From Anolis sagrei (lineage: Eukaryota > Chordata > Lepidosauria > Squamata > Anolidae), in the NCBI RefSeq assembly GCF_037176765.1, contig NC_090023.1:172436506-172500505 (forward strand): a DNA stretch of 64,000 nucleotides. Direction: 5' to 3'. The notes beneath the pieces are model-generated. The model had not been told where the DNA came from and made no database searches. It saw only the letters and a program-made list of their open reading frames with translations. The position numbers were made by a program, and so were the translations under genes. Below are positions 40,463 through 43,802 of this stretch, one piece after another; the stretch's first letter is position 1; each line of letters starts with the position of its first letter.

Positions 40463-41321
40463 CTTTATTTATACCCCGCCATCATCTCCCCGCTGGGGAC
40501 TCAGGGCGGTTTACATGAGGCCAAGCCCAAGCAACAACAGAATAAAACCGAAAATGCAAATAATAAACAACAACATCATAATTACATAACACATATGAAT
40601 ACATAACAATATAAAATTACAATAAACACAATCACAATGACAGTGGGCAGGCTACATGTAATGATTAAAAGAAAATTAATTAAAAACTGATTAAAACTCT
40701 AGTGAGATAAGGAGAAGCAGGTTATTTGCAGAAGAGGACTCATTAAAATGGCGGTTGTGGAATCAAGCTTTCCTACAAAAAGGGGGGACGTATACTCCAA
40801 TGAGAGGACGTTGAGGCTAAGCAATAGTGTGAGGTTTTATACCTATTCACCAAAGGCGCAGCGGAAGAGCCAGGTTTTAAGGTTCTTTTTAAAGGTTTCT
40901 AGGGTAAGGGCTTTCCTAATCTCTAAGTACCCATCTTTGTTATTTTGTATGCTTGTACTAACACTGAACATTACTGTTACCCCGAATCCCATCTTCTCTA
41001 GCCATCAGCTTGTCATAAATTATCATTATTCCACAATAAAATAACTAAAAATATAAAGGACCTCAAGAAAAAATATCTTTATTTTTCTCATGATAGCAGT
41101 CAACTTTCATATTAGTGTTTGGTGGGATGTTAATACACAAAAGAACCCCTGCTGTAGATACATCACTGTTTCTGGCATTTGTTTTGCCCTATAAATCTAG
41201 GTGCTAACATAAAAGGGCTCCAGTCATTTTGTTTGGGCTGTTTGTAAATGGATGGAGTTCACCGTCTTTTGTCTTTTTTTTCTAGGCTGTTGAACACTGC
41301 AAGCATCATGTGTGGAACTAG
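3405..41321 (+). CDS. PSAP: prosaposin, 15 coding exons, complete (522 aa)
   Basis: Precursor of saposins A-D, the small heat-stable lysosomal proteins that present sphingolipids to their hydrolases; the intact precursor is also secreted. Fifteen exons join in frame (1569 nt with stop), very close to the 524-527 residues of human PSAP. Order: signal peptide (residues 1-16 or so); N-terminal saposin-A-type domain (about 25-60, paired Cys, ending Val-Trp-Asn-Lys-Pro); saposin A (about 63-143); saposin B (about 197-276); saposin C (about 312-391); saposin D (about 405-482); C-terminal saposin-A-type domain (about 490-522) ending His-His-Val-Trp-Asn. Each saposin keeps the CxxC start and the six-cysteine pattern. 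One Asn-X-Thr sequon per saposin: N83, N216, N330, N424. The second saposin A sequon of human is absent. Every intron begins GT and ends AG. Identity is clear from family knowledge; splicing is inferred without transcript data. Confidence 0.97.
3454..4230. other. PSAP intron 1, first segment
   Basis: Starts with a GCA-repeat stretch (about 3593-3607) and a CpG-island shoulder to about 3560, then AT-rich sequence with T-tracts and a TATATG-rich block. No gene seen. First-intron regulatory elements are possible but not identifiable. Confidence 0.5.
4231..4931 (+). mobile_element. Helitron, non-autonomous, with nested hAT MITE
   Basis: Starts 5'-TCTATATAAATAAAAATG and ends with the GCCAC...GTGGC hairpin and a GGCTA(C) terminus in which the expected CTAG is altered in its last base. 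The interior has two copies of the motif 'gggagttgtagttgctgg', about 430 bp apart because of the nested hAT MITE at 4588-4722. No coding capacity. Confidence 0.8.
4588..4722. mobile_element. hAT MITE inserted in a Helitron
   Basis: A 135-bp near-perfect foldback with ends CAGTGGTTCTCAACC and GGTTGAGAACCACTG, flanked by the exact 8-bp duplication CTCTACAC (4580-4587 and 4723-4730). The duplication fits hAT transposition and shows the MITE arrived after the Helitron. Confidence 0.92.
4934..5196 (+). mobile_element. short Helitron, adjacent to the previous one
   Basis: Begins TCTATATAAATAAAAAGG and ends with the same hairpin and CTAG, followed by T as expected for insertion between A and T. The interior is short, A-rich and unlike the longer copies. 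It follows the preceding Helitron after two bases. Confidence 0.85.
5200..5660 (-). repeat. two L2-type LINE 3' ends
   Basis: Two minus-strand tails: one from about 5203 (aataaaactttatttttaaccc, then 'aaggggactcagggcagc'), one from about 5435 (tttatttatttatttgtatcccgc, then 'gggactcaaagtggcg'). They resemble the 3' UTR of the L2 at 16516-18440. No coding sequence. Confidence 0.65.
5661..6744. other. intronic sequence; small CR1 end
   Basis: Mostly unassigned. A C-run lies at about 5792-5807 and a CA repeat at about 5899-5910. A CR1-like 3' end (ggttggactggatggtcctt, about 6141) is the only repeat recognised. No gene. Confidence 0.5.
6745..6892. repeat. foldback MITE
   Basis: Ends gggcccttctacact and gtgtagaaggggcc are inverted repeats; the interior folds back through 'gataatccacattatctgct'. 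A related partial copy is at 49255-49360. Superfamily not assigned. Confidence 0.7.
6893..7483. other. intronic sequence with a degraded MITE
   Basis: No gene. Bases about 7352-7465 look like a degraded hAT-type MITE (gcatattatgtgaccattca ... cttggaaggccacagg) with a 'cttctgggagttgggagt' interior. The rest is unassigned. Confidence 0.4.
7484..7902. mobile_element. three hAT MITEs inserted in series
   Basis: Three foldback units follow each other: about 7486-7614, about 7625-7759, and 7768-7902. The last has ends CAGTGGTTCTCAACC/GGTTGGGAATCACTC and an exact duplication CTCTAGAT (7760-7767, 7903-7910). A 'tctagatca'-like sequence lies at all four junctions, so successive elements used the same target motif. 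Confidence 0.8.
7911..9216. other. intronic sequence, no gene recognised
   Basis: Includes a GC-richer block at about 8570-9120 with overlapping open frames on both strands, but none resembles a known protein and none has splice or start context supporting a gene. A TTTG repeat at 9211-9233 belongs to the SINE tail that follows. Confidence 0.5.
9217..9493 (-). repeat. tRNA-derived SINE with LINE-like ACACGACA tail
   Basis: On the minus strand it begins 'gagcccccagtgacgcagtgg', has an A box (gcagtgggttaaac) and a B box (acaggttcgaatcc), and ends in ctcctgacacgacaaaacaaa. It is the same family as 24989-25234. The tail matches the 3' end of the LINEs at 44839-45429 and 52878-53635. Confidence 0.85.
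9494..10945. other. intronic sequence, no gene recognised
   Basis: AT-rich, apparently unique sequence. No conserved domain, RNA gene or clear repeat was found by eye. Confidence 0.5.
10957..11187 (+). mobile_element. foldback Penelope-like terminal element
   Basis: Two ~95-bp arms (ggttgttgtaggttttccgg ... and its complement) meet at 'agtgacctcact', making an almost perfect palindrome. A single-copy end (gtgattccggccatgaaagc ... caatac) follows. The exact 11-bp duplication CTTCCCTTTTG flanks it (10946-10956, 11188-11198). Longer relatives at 50278 and 60819 carry the coding end of a GIY-YIG-like protein, so I read it as an internally deleted Penelope-like element. Confidence 0.7.
11199..12661. 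other. intronic sequence, no gene recognised
   Basis: AT-rich single-copy-looking sequence. Nothing recognisable on either strand. Confidence 0.5.
12662..12975 (-). repeat. L2-type LINE 3' end
   Basis: Minus-strand tail starting at an AAT/AAAAC run, then 'tttataccccaccaccatct', 'aagggactcggagcggctta' and 'catgaggc'. Same tail as at 20690 and 40440. Confidence 0.75.
13015..13372 (-). repeat. hAT element fragment, 5' end
   Basis: On the minus strand it begins 'cactgcttctcaaactatgg', typical of hAT termini, and runs to a segment that recurs at 15178-15244. A related 5' end occurs on the plus strand at about 19155-19510. An 84-codon open frame inside has no recognisable domain. Confidence 0.55.
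13758..13945. repeat. foldback MITE
   Basis: Ends agggtgcatctacac and gtgtagctgcagccct are imperfect inverted repeats. The interior pairs 'actttaactgcaacagctc' with 'cataccagttaaagtgg'. Half of a related element is at 262-400. Confidence 0.7.
13946..15177. other. intronic sequence with an L2 tail
   Basis: No gene. An A-tract with G interruptions lies at 14691-14716. A minus-strand L2-type tail lies at about 14885-15000 (tttatttatttatttcccgc). Confidence 0.5.
15178..15745 (+). pseudogene. hAT transposase relic (C-terminal dimerisation domain)
   Basis: Bases about 15465-15700 translate in mixed frames to a typical hAT C-terminus: '[18 protein letters not shown]', then Asn-Tyr-Ile-Lys-Ser, Arg-Leu-Lys-Asp-Asp, 'LVLHVCL' and Phe-Glu-Pro-Arg-Leu-Asp-Lys-Leu-Ser. 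The frame is interrupted by stops and at least one shift, and the catalytic core upstream is not preserved. The leading 67 bp (15178-15244) duplicates 13019-13086, but inverted relative to the transposase, which implies a rearranged copy. Not a host gene. Confidence 0.7.
15884..16034. repeat. foldback MITE
   Basis: Inverted ends agggccttccagacaggccc and gggcctgtctagaaggaccc; the interior pairs 'ggatctgatcccag' with 'ggagatcagatctta'. Related remnant at 2808-2995. Confidence 0.7.
16035..16499. other. intronic sequence, no gene recognised
   Basis: Unassigned single-copy-looking sequence. Confidence 0.5.
16516..18440 (-). mobile_element. L2-clade LINE, 5'-truncated
   Basis: Lies within the first ten bases of the hAT-ended element. 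On the minus strand it runs from the truncated N-terminal part of ORF2 through RT to a 3' UTR ending in 'aaataaataaaataaataaa'. No long target duplication is evident. The ORF is listed separately. Confidence 0.85.
16777..18432 (-). CDS. L2-type LINE reverse transcriptase ORF, 551 codons, 5' truncated
   Basis: An uninterrupted frame encodes the RT half of an L2/CR1-group ORF2 protein, which copies LINE RNA into DNA at the target site. RT landmarks: '[19 protein letters not shown]' near residue 109; '[13 protein letters not shown]' with the first catalytic Asp at 181; '[10 protein letters not shown]' at 237-246; and YADD at 270-273 with both metal-binding Asp. After the RT comes the thumb and C-terminal region ending '[11 protein letters not shown]'. 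The N-terminal endonuclease is missing, so the ATG at 18432 is only the first in-frame Met after truncation. The lack of stops in 551 codons suggests a fairly recent insertion. Not a host gene. Confidence 0.88.
   Translation of the reverse strand: MIRSGFDAILTAVSEDVTRAPACPILMDSFQSVQLEDVDRILGEARPTTCILDPCPSWLVKEARGGLAEWVKVVVNASLREGIIPASLKQAVIKPLLKKPSLDPTQFVNYRPVSNLPFLGKVLERVVASQLQEFLVDTEYLDPAQSGFRPGHGTETALVALVDDLRRELDRGSVSLLVLLDLSSAFDTVDHGILLGRLAGMGLGGTALQWLQSFLEGRSQMVSLGDTCSTPRPLYCGVPQGSVLSPMLFNIYMKPLGEIIRSFGVRCHLYADDVQLCHSFPPATKEAVEVLNRCLAAVTDWMRDNRLKLNPDKTEVLLVSRKAEQGIGLQPVLDGVTLPLKAQVRSLGVTLDSSLSLEPQVSAVVRGAFAQLKLVRQLRPYLGKSDLATVVHALVTSRLDYCNALYVGLPLKTARKLQSVQRAAARLLTGAGYRDHTTPLLRQLHWLPISFRAQFKVLVLTYKALNGAGPVYLSERILPYEPSRLLRSSGGALLSVPPPSQSRLVGTRDRAFSVVAPRLWNSLPPEVRSAPSLLTFRKSLKTWLWRVAFED
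19153..19771. other. end of intron 1 with a hAT 5' fragment
   Basis: Bases about 19155-19510 begin 'attgcttcttaaactgtggg' and match the minus-strand fragment ending at 13372, so they are the same hAT family. The rest to the exon 2 acceptor is unassigned. Confidence 0.5.
19772..19905 (+). CDS. PSAP: PSAP exon 2 (N-terminal saposin-A-type domain)
   Basis: Acceptor ctaacag, donor GTAAGT. Completes the Ala codon and encodes residues 17-61. Cys-Thr-Lys-Gly-Pro-Glu-Val-Trp-Cys, then '[14 protein letters not shown]', and Val-Trp-Asn-Lys-Pro form the N-terminal saposin-A-type (lysosome targeting) domain. Confidence 0.96.
19994..20470. mobile_element. non-autonomous hAT with an inner insertion
   Basis: Ends caggggttctcaaactaagg and gtttgaggacccctg, with the exact 8-bp duplication CTGTAATT (19986-19993, 20471-20478). 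The related copy at 33160-33523 is in the opposite orientation. About 20200-20345 is extra here relative to that copy and contains its own short inverted repeat (gtgatccctgtgaat / attcacaggtgatca). Confidence 0.85.
20641..20950 (-). repeat. L2-type LINE 3' end with (ATT)n
   Basis: An ATT/AAT repeat at 20650-20690, then the minus-strand tail 'taccccgccaccatctcccc', 'gactcggggcggctta'. Same family as 12662 and 40434. Confidence 0.8.
20951..21429. other. rest of PSAP intron 2
   Basis: Unassigned; nothing recognised. Confidence 0.5.
21430..21504 (+). CDS. PSAP: PSAP exon 3 (saposin A start)
   Basis: Acceptor ttctcag, donor GTAAGA. Residues 62-86: '[15 protein letters not shown]' with the first two saposin A cysteines and the sequon Asn-Ala-Thr (N83). 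Confidence 0.96.
21505..22790. other. PSAP intron 3
   Basis: AT-rich with a G-run at about 22124-22137. No gene or clear repeat seen. Confidence 0.6.
22791..22916 (+). CDS. PSAP: PSAP exon 4 (saposin A middle)
   Basis: Acceptor gtcatag, donor GTACGT. Residues 87-128 with '[12 protein letters not shown]' and '[12 protein letters not shown]', the third and fourth saposin A cysteines. Confidence 0.96.
22917..23579. other. PSAP intron 4
   Basis: AT-rich, with a G-run at about 23081-23094. No gene or clear repeat. Confidence 0.6.
23580..23774 (+). CDS. PSAP: PSAP exon 5 (saposin A end and A-B linker)
   Basis: Acceptor ctttag, donor GTGAGA. Residues 129-193: '[14 protein letters not shown]' closes saposin A; then the conserved linker '[14 protein letters not shown]' and a Lys/Pro-rich stretch. 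Confidence 0.96.
24198..24529 (-). repeat. Sauria-type tRNA SINE
   Basis: Minus-strand copy: head 'gggagcccctggtggagcag', A and B boxes, 'aaggttgctggtttgaatc', body 'agccccagcttctgccaacc', and tail tttaccttttacc (BovB-like). Exact 10-bp duplication TAAATACATA (24188-24197, 24530-24539). A partial copy is at 62325-62485. Confidence 0.85.
24540..24976. other. PSAP intron 5 segment, no gene recognised
   Basis: Unassigned AT-rich sequence. A short L2-type tail lies just upstream at about 24030-24185. Confidence 0.5.
24989..25234 (+). repeat. tRNA-derived SINE with LINE-like ACACGACA tail
   Basis: Head 'ggcgcagtgggtaaaac' (A box), B box 'gttgcagggtcaaatcc', tail 'tcctgacacgac' plus poly(A). Exact 12-bp duplication AGTGGCCTTGAT (24977-24988, 25235-25246). 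Same family as 9217-9493. Confidence 0.92.
25588..25766 (+). mobile_element. foldback Penelope-like terminal element, deleted
   Basis: Arms of the 10957 family with a shortened centre (gaggtgaggatgcctgct) and the single-copy end 'ccggccatgaaagccttc'. Exact 11-bp duplication ATTCAGTTGCT (25577-25587, 25767-25777). Confidence 0.75.
25778..26394. other. PSAP intron 5 segment, no gene recognised
   Basis: Unassigned AT-rich sequence. Confidence 0.5.
26395..26525 (-). repeat. L2-type LINE 3' end
   Basis: Minus-strand tail: 'tatttatttgtttacttc', 'taccctgccattctcacc', 'actcaaggcggtttacaag'. Confidence 0.65.
26545..26705 (+). repeat. 5S rRNA-derived SINE remnant
   Basis: Bases 26547-26590 (gttggatgggagattgcc, then aataccaggtggtgccggct) resemble the 3' third of 5S rRNA, including the internal promoter end. 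The body 'gaaggaactggcaaaatcac' and 'caacttgaaggccacata' continues as in amniote 5S-derived SINEs. The 5' part is missing. Confidence 0.6.
26737..28015 (-). mobile_element. mariner (IS630-Tc1-mariner, DD41D type), complete ends
   Basis: A 1279-bp element in PSAP intron 5. Inverted ends AAGGGTGCAGCAGCATAAC and (complement of right end) CAGGGTGCGGCAGCATAAC, flanked by TA at 26735-26736 and 28016-28017. It holds the transposase remnant listed next. Both ends are retained although the gene is broken. Confidence 0.88.
26834..27882 (-). pseudogene. mariner transposase, frameshifted
   Basis: Minus strand, start '[16 protein letters not shown]' at 27882. A helix-turn-helix region includes '[14 protein letters not shown]'. 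Catalytic motifs: '[12 protein letters not shown]' (first Asp), '[12 protein letters not shown]' (second Asp) and '[12 protein letters not shown]' (third Asp). Exactly 41 residues lie between the second and third Asp, which is DD41D spacing rather than the DD34D of classical mariners. The C-terminus is '[13 protein letters not shown]'. At least three frame breaks split it into four open pieces, so it cannot encode active enzyme. Transposase of this type cuts and pastes the element at TA. Confidence 0.88.
28240..28383 (+). CDS. PSAP: PSAP exon 6 (saposin B start)
   Basis: Acceptor ccttgcag, donor GTAATT. Residues 194-241: '[15 protein letters not shown]', sequon Asn-Ala-Thr (N216), and 'EECDRLGP'. 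Confidence 0.96.
28384..28751. other. PSAP intron 6
   Basis: Short, no repeats recognised. Confidence 0.7.
28752..28808 (+). CDS. PSAP: PSAP exon 7 (saposin B)
   Basis: Acceptor tttaatag, donor GTAAGA. Residues 242-260: '[19 protein letters not shown]', with the invariant 'QMMMHM' of saposin B before the microexon. Confidence 0.96.
28809..29342. other. PSAP intron 7
   Basis: No repeat or gene seen. The polypyrimidine tract tttgttttcctttctctcc precedes the microexon and is a candidate for the splicing enhancers that microexons need. Confidence 0.6.
29343..29351 (+). CDS. PSAP: PSAP exon 8, 9-nt microexon (Gln-Glu-Gln)
   Basis: Bases CAGGAGCAG lie between acceptor caacag and donor GTATGT. 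In mammals the equivalent alternative exon encodes Gln-Asp-Gln at this point in saposin B, and a 6-nt form uses an internal AG. Here the CAG start also provides an AG three bases in, so both 9-nt and 6-nt (Glu-Gln) forms are possible. Skipping it leaves the frame intact. Confidence 0.85.
29352..30261. other. PSAP intron 8, first segment
   Basis: No gene or clear repeat recognised. May hold downstream enhancers of the microexon. Confidence 0.5.
30262..31135 (+). mobile_element. Helitron, non-autonomous
   Basis: Starts TCTATATAAATAAAAATG after A; ends with hairpin GCCAC...GTGGC, about ten bases and CTAG before T. The interior holds the duplicated shared repeat, a CR1-derived piece (agaccatccagtccaactcc, about 30796) and a GATA microsatellite near 30875. 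It is colinear with the minus-strand copy at 1818-2755, but the hAT terminus found there is deleted here. Confidence 0.85.
31136..31704. other. PSAP intron 8 segment, no gene recognised
   Basis: Unassigned AT-rich sequence. Confidence 0.5.
31705..31838. mobile_element. hAT MITE
   Basis: Foldback of the 4588 family, right end ggttgagaaccactg. Flanks ATCTAGAA (31697-31704) and ATCTAGAC (31839-31846) form an 8-bp duplication with one mismatch. Confidence 0.75.
31847..32902. other. PSAP intron 8, last segment
   Basis: Unassigned, with a G-run at about 32519-32529. A stretch near 32400-32470 (tggcaaggatgcttggcatc) resembles an old amniote repeat, but I cannot assign it. Confidence 0.45.
32903..33016 (+). 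CDS. PSAP: PSAP exon 9 (saposin B end and B-C linker)
   Basis: Acceptor tctccag, donor GTAAGG. Residues 264-301: '[14 protein letters not shown]' ends saposin B, then '[10 protein letters not shown]', the conserved inter-saposin linker. Confidence 0.96.
33017..33159. other. PSAP intron 9, 5' part
   Basis: Short unassigned sequence with a G-rich run near 33107-33118. Confidence 0.6.
33160..33523. mobile_element. non-autonomous hAT
   Basis: Ends caggggtcctcaaac and gtttgaggacccctg, exact 8-bp duplication TTCTAGCC (33152-33159, 33524-33531). Same family as 19994-20470 without the inner insertion. Confidence 0.9.
33532..34121. other. PSAP intron 9, 3' part
   Basis: Unassigned AT-rich sequence. 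Confidence 0.5.
34122..34217 (+). CDS. PSAP: PSAP exon 10 (saposin C start)
   Basis: Acceptor gtatacag. The donor is the weaker GTCTGT. Residues 302-333: '[18 protein letters not shown]' and sequon Asn-Lys-Thr (N330). This covers the part of saposin C that contains the neurotrophic segment in mammals. Confidence 0.95.
34218..35264. other. PSAP intron 10 with L2-type and SINE-like remnants
   Basis: A minus-strand L2-type tail begins near 34465 (tttatttatttacagtattg, then 'ccccgcaggggactcaggga') and runs to about 34760. Bases 34770-34925 contain 'ctggcttcgaactcatgacc', a B-box-like sequence that may be a tRNA-derived SINE head on the minus strand. A G-run lies at about 35079-35091. Confidence 0.45.
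35265..35445 (+). CDS. PSAP: PSAP exon 11 (saposin C end)
   Basis: Acceptor cacattag, donor GTAAGC, ends phase 1. Residues 334-394: '[16 protein letters not shown]', '[14 protein letters not shown]', '[16 protein letters not shown]'. It carries the last four saposin C cysteines. Confidence 0.96.
35446..35595. other. PSAP intron 11 (150 nt)
   Basis: The shortest PSAP intron in the window. No repeats. Confidence 0.8.
35596..35759 (+). CDS. PSAP: PSAP exon 12 (saposin D start)
   Basis: Acceptor tttacag, donor GTACAA. Residues 394-448: '[18 protein letters not shown]', sequon Asn-Ala-Thr (N424), and '[12 protein letters not shown]'. Confidence 0.96.
35760..37967. other. PSAP intron 12
   Basis: Mostly unassigned apart from a hAT MITE at 37493-37626. 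The block 36880-37480 has several short open frames on both strands but no recognisable protein. Confidence 0.5.
37493..37626. mobile_element. hAT MITE
   Basis: Ends cagtgttctcaacctg and ggttgagaaccactg, exact 8-bp duplication CTCTAGCA (37485-37492, 37627-37634). Same family as 4588, 7768 and 31705. Confidence 0.9.
37968..38048 (+). CDS. PSAP: PSAP exon 13 (saposin D)
   Basis: Acceptor tcaacag, donor GTAAGT. Residues 449-475: '[19 protein letters not shown]' and Asp-Pro-Gly-Phe-Val-Cys-Ser. Confidence 0.96.
38383..39255 (+). pseudogene. LINE fragment: AP-type endonuclease domain
   Basis: In PSAP intron 13, codons from about 38395 give an apurinic-endonuclease-like domain: '[15 protein letters not shown]', '[10 protein letters not shown]' with the catalytic Glu, '[15 protein letters not shown]', '[10 protein letters not shown]', Gly-Asp-Phe-Asn-Ala-Arg at about 38840 (shifted frame), and '[13 protein letters not shown]' ending in the Ser-Asp-His motif. 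At least two frame breaks; no RT follows. It may be the N-terminal domain of the LINE family whose C-terminal ends are at 44839 and 52878, but no overlap proves that. Confidence 0.75.
39277..39384 (+). CDS. PSAP: PSAP exon 14 (saposin D end, C-terminal domain start)
   Basis: Acceptor tgttacag, donor GTAAGT. Residues 476-511: 'KLGVCEKS' closes saposin D; '[20 protein letters not shown]' opens the C-terminal saposin-A-type domain. Confidence 0.96.
39411..40288 (-). mobile_element. solo LTR (fossil LTR retroelement)
   Basis: An 878-bp block in PSAP intron 14 with TGT...ACA ends, flanked by the exact 5-bp duplication GTATG (39406-39410, 40289-40293). On the minus strand a GC-box-like and AATAAAAGG stretch (around 40145-40165) would suit an LTR promoter, hence the strand call. 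No internal coding region accompanies it, so it is the usual recombined relic. Family not determined; an intact duplication suggests moderate age. Confidence 0.65.
40434..40930 (-). repeat. L2-type LINE 3' UTR with (AAT)n
   Basis: An AAT repeat at 40434-40462, then 'tataccccgccatcatctcc', 'gactcagggcggtttacatg' and about 400 bp of minus-strand 3' UTR to 'aagagccaggttttaagg'. Confidence 0.75.
41286..41321 (+). CDS. PSAP: PSAP exon 15 (C-terminus and stop)
   Basis: Acceptor tttctag. Encodes [11 protein letters not shown] and TAG, the conserved C-terminus of prosaposin. Confidence 0.97.
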   Translation, partial: AVEHCKHHVWN

Positions 41322-43541
41322 AAGAAGTTTTTACTTTAGCCGACTTTCATTTTCATTCTTGAAGAAGCAAAAGGCAAGGATTAGGCCAGCAAGAACTCAT
41401 TCTTGATGTCCCGATCTCCTCACAGCTCCATCATCCCCAATCATATGTTTCTTTTTATGAATTGTTTGGTAGCCATGCTGCTACTCAGGAAGGGATCCAC
41501 ACGTTGTATTTCTGATTTTAGTTTTAGTTCCTTATGGTTCATAAGAATGTGAGAAATCATCAGTGTTGGTCAATTGGTCTGAGTGCCTCTGAGAAATGGG
41601 GCTTATCGACAATGTAAGCAAATTAAGGACAGGACTGTTGTGTCTAGATCTTAAATGTAGCTACTAATTTTTAAAGGCGCTCTGACTGGTGATTTAACTT
41701 GTTATAATGTGTGTCTGTCAATACTTTTCATTAAAACAGATATTGAAATTATGTCCCCTTGTGAACATTAATTGGTAGCACCCCTTAAATTGGTGTTTTT
41801 CCACATCTAGAGAGAAGAAAAAAAATAAGAATTTGACAAATGCAATAGTATCCTTCCTTCTATGGGAATCTTCCTAAGAAGCGGTACAAATATGCCCATG
41901 GCAATAGCATAATTAATCCTACAGGCCCCGAGGCTATCATGAAATTGGTTAACATATGGCCACACAAAACTTTTCATTCTCCTCAGTTTGATGGCAAAAT
42001 TTGATTCAGGACCTACCTGAATGATAGCAAGTCTTATGGGTATCCAATAGCAAGCGGTGGGCACTAAGTCCCATTCTTTTTAAACGACTTGAGTAGCTTT
42101 ATGGAAGAACAAAAGAGTAGACTTTCATAATTAAAACTGGAAAATCAAATTGGCATGTTCTAGCTGACTTCTGCAAAGTCTATGGCTCTTCCCTTGCTTA
42201 GGATGTCACTCATGGTTTCCCATATCTTTTGGGAAGAGTTTCTGTAAAAAAGTAGAAGCTTGGAAAAAGCAAGGTTGATAGTGTGGTTGTTAAACGTCAG
42301 ACTTCCACAGTTAGGTTTAAGAATAGATGAGGCATTTTGCGGTACCAACAATTAACACCCTGGCAATTCTCATTCTGCAGTTCAACGCTATGAGGTGCCA
42401 GAGTCTGCCTTGTTCTATAACCTTAGGCTGTTTTGCATGATTAGGCATGATCCCGGATAGATCTAGGAGCAAAGTTGGATGCTTGGGAAAGCATGTCATC
42501 TGGTAGTATAGAGCTTGATACTTGCTTGAGGACAGTTTTGTATGTGTTGGGGGTATTAGCTCTGTGGCTCAGGATGTGTGGAGGCAGTGCCACTGATAAG
42601 CACTGCCAGGCTGGAAGGGTGTGCCATTTACTGTCTCCATTAGTGGCTTATTTCAAAGTATTTTCCCCCAGAAGACAAACATAATCTAAAGTTGTAGGTG
42701 GTGGATGAAAGCTCTTATCCCCCCACAACTTCTACACGCATAGATGTCTAAACATTTTGTTCAAAAGAATAAAAACAAACAAATGCATGAATGGATTGCT
42801 GTATCGGTATGATAAAGCTGGAAAAACAGAATTTTGGAAACATAGTGTACCAAGTAAAGCTAAATGTGAGAGGAGAGAGCTCACTCCAGGGAAAGCAACC
42901 CCATGATTAGTGCATATTACAGCCATGGTTTTATGCAGCTTCATTGCGTATATCCTAGATGCATTTGAGGGCATTGACATGATTTTATCAAATTGGTTTT
43001 TTAAAAAGTCTGTTACTGGCTCTAAGTAAGCTTTCGCTGCTTGGAAATGAATATATGATACGAAGCAGCTACTATATTTCCTCACCTTGCTGCTGACAGT
43101 AACAGTGATGTCTGCTAACTCTTGTGCATTGAGATGGGGTGAATATTCCTGCTTGTTAGCAATGGCCGCTTTCTGTCAAAGTTGTCAGATATTTGATGTT
43201 GGACTGTGTAGTACAGTCAGATCTTTCAGATTAGGTGCCATTGTTTGTTTTGGCTATTTAAAATTATATCCTGTACGCAGAGTTCAGTTTCCTGTTTTGA
43301 GGAAGTGATTCTACAGTCTTTTGGACAAGGCTTGTAACTGGGATCGTCCAGGGTTGTTTTTTTCTTTTTTTTGTATACTACCATACTAATTGTAGCATTC
43401 TCGTTGCATTAAAGCCTCCATCCTTCAGGTATGCACTGGTGAATAAGCAATTACTTTAAACAACCACTCTATTTGATTTTGTGTGTGTGTGTGTTGCACT
43501 AAAGCTTCTGTAATTTAACAATAAAGTTGTAACCAAATTTA
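41322..43541 (+). other. PSAP: PSAP 3' UTR (probable)
   Basis: Follows the stop without recognisable repeats for over 2 kb, unlike the flanking introns. Poly(A) signal candidates: ATTAAA at 41730-41735 and AATAAA at 43520-43525, the latter followed by a GT-rich stretch (gctttgtgtcttttc). Two alternative 3' ends are plausible. Open frames on the minus strand (41807-42064, 42732-43085) match nothing known. Confidence 0.6.
43520..43525 (+). terminator. PSAP: distal PSAP poly(A) signal
   Basis: AATAAA with GT-rich sequence 25-35 bases downstream. ATTAAA at 41730-41735 is the proximal alternative. Confidence 0.6.
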
Positions 43542-43733
43542 TCAGCTTTGTGTCTTTTCTATAAAAAGAATTGGGAGTAAATGTCGCTCCTTGGTTATAA
43601 TGCAATCCAAGACTCAAAATAACACGATGGACATTTTACTGCAAAACAGATGTTGCTTGAGGATGTTTCACACTTATGGTAGGCATCCTGTTGGGTTTTC
43701 TCCAATTGCAAAGTTATTGGAGAAAAGATACCC

Positions 43734-43772
43734 ATCGCTTCTTGGCCTTTTGGCTAAGATCAAGTGTAGTAT
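43734..43772 (+). ncRNA. U2 snRNA 5' end, pseudogene piece
   Basis: 39 bases reading atcgcttcttggcctttt... match U2 snRNA nucleotides 1-39 (including the branch-point recognition sequence gtgtagta) with one difference. The rest of U2 is absent: the next bases are an inverted repeat (gtattggagaaaagatat / atatcttttctccaatac) and then L2 sequence. It is therefore a fragment fused to a LINE, not a functional snRNA gene. Confidence 0.85.
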
Positions 43773-43802
43773 TGGAGAAAAGATATTCCATATCTTTTCT
43801 CC

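Noticed and set aside
40748-41044. 98-codon frame before exon 15
   Set aside because: Begins inside the antisense of an L2 3' UTR and has no family resemblance.
42732-43085. 117-codon minus-strand frame in the PSAP 3' UTR
   Set aside because: No domain, no signal peptide, low-complexity hydrophobic end; its only context is an untranslated region. Not reported as a gene.
43734-43772. Functional U2 snRNA gene
   Set aside because: Only the first 39 nt are present; no Sm site, no 3' stem-loops, no 3' box.
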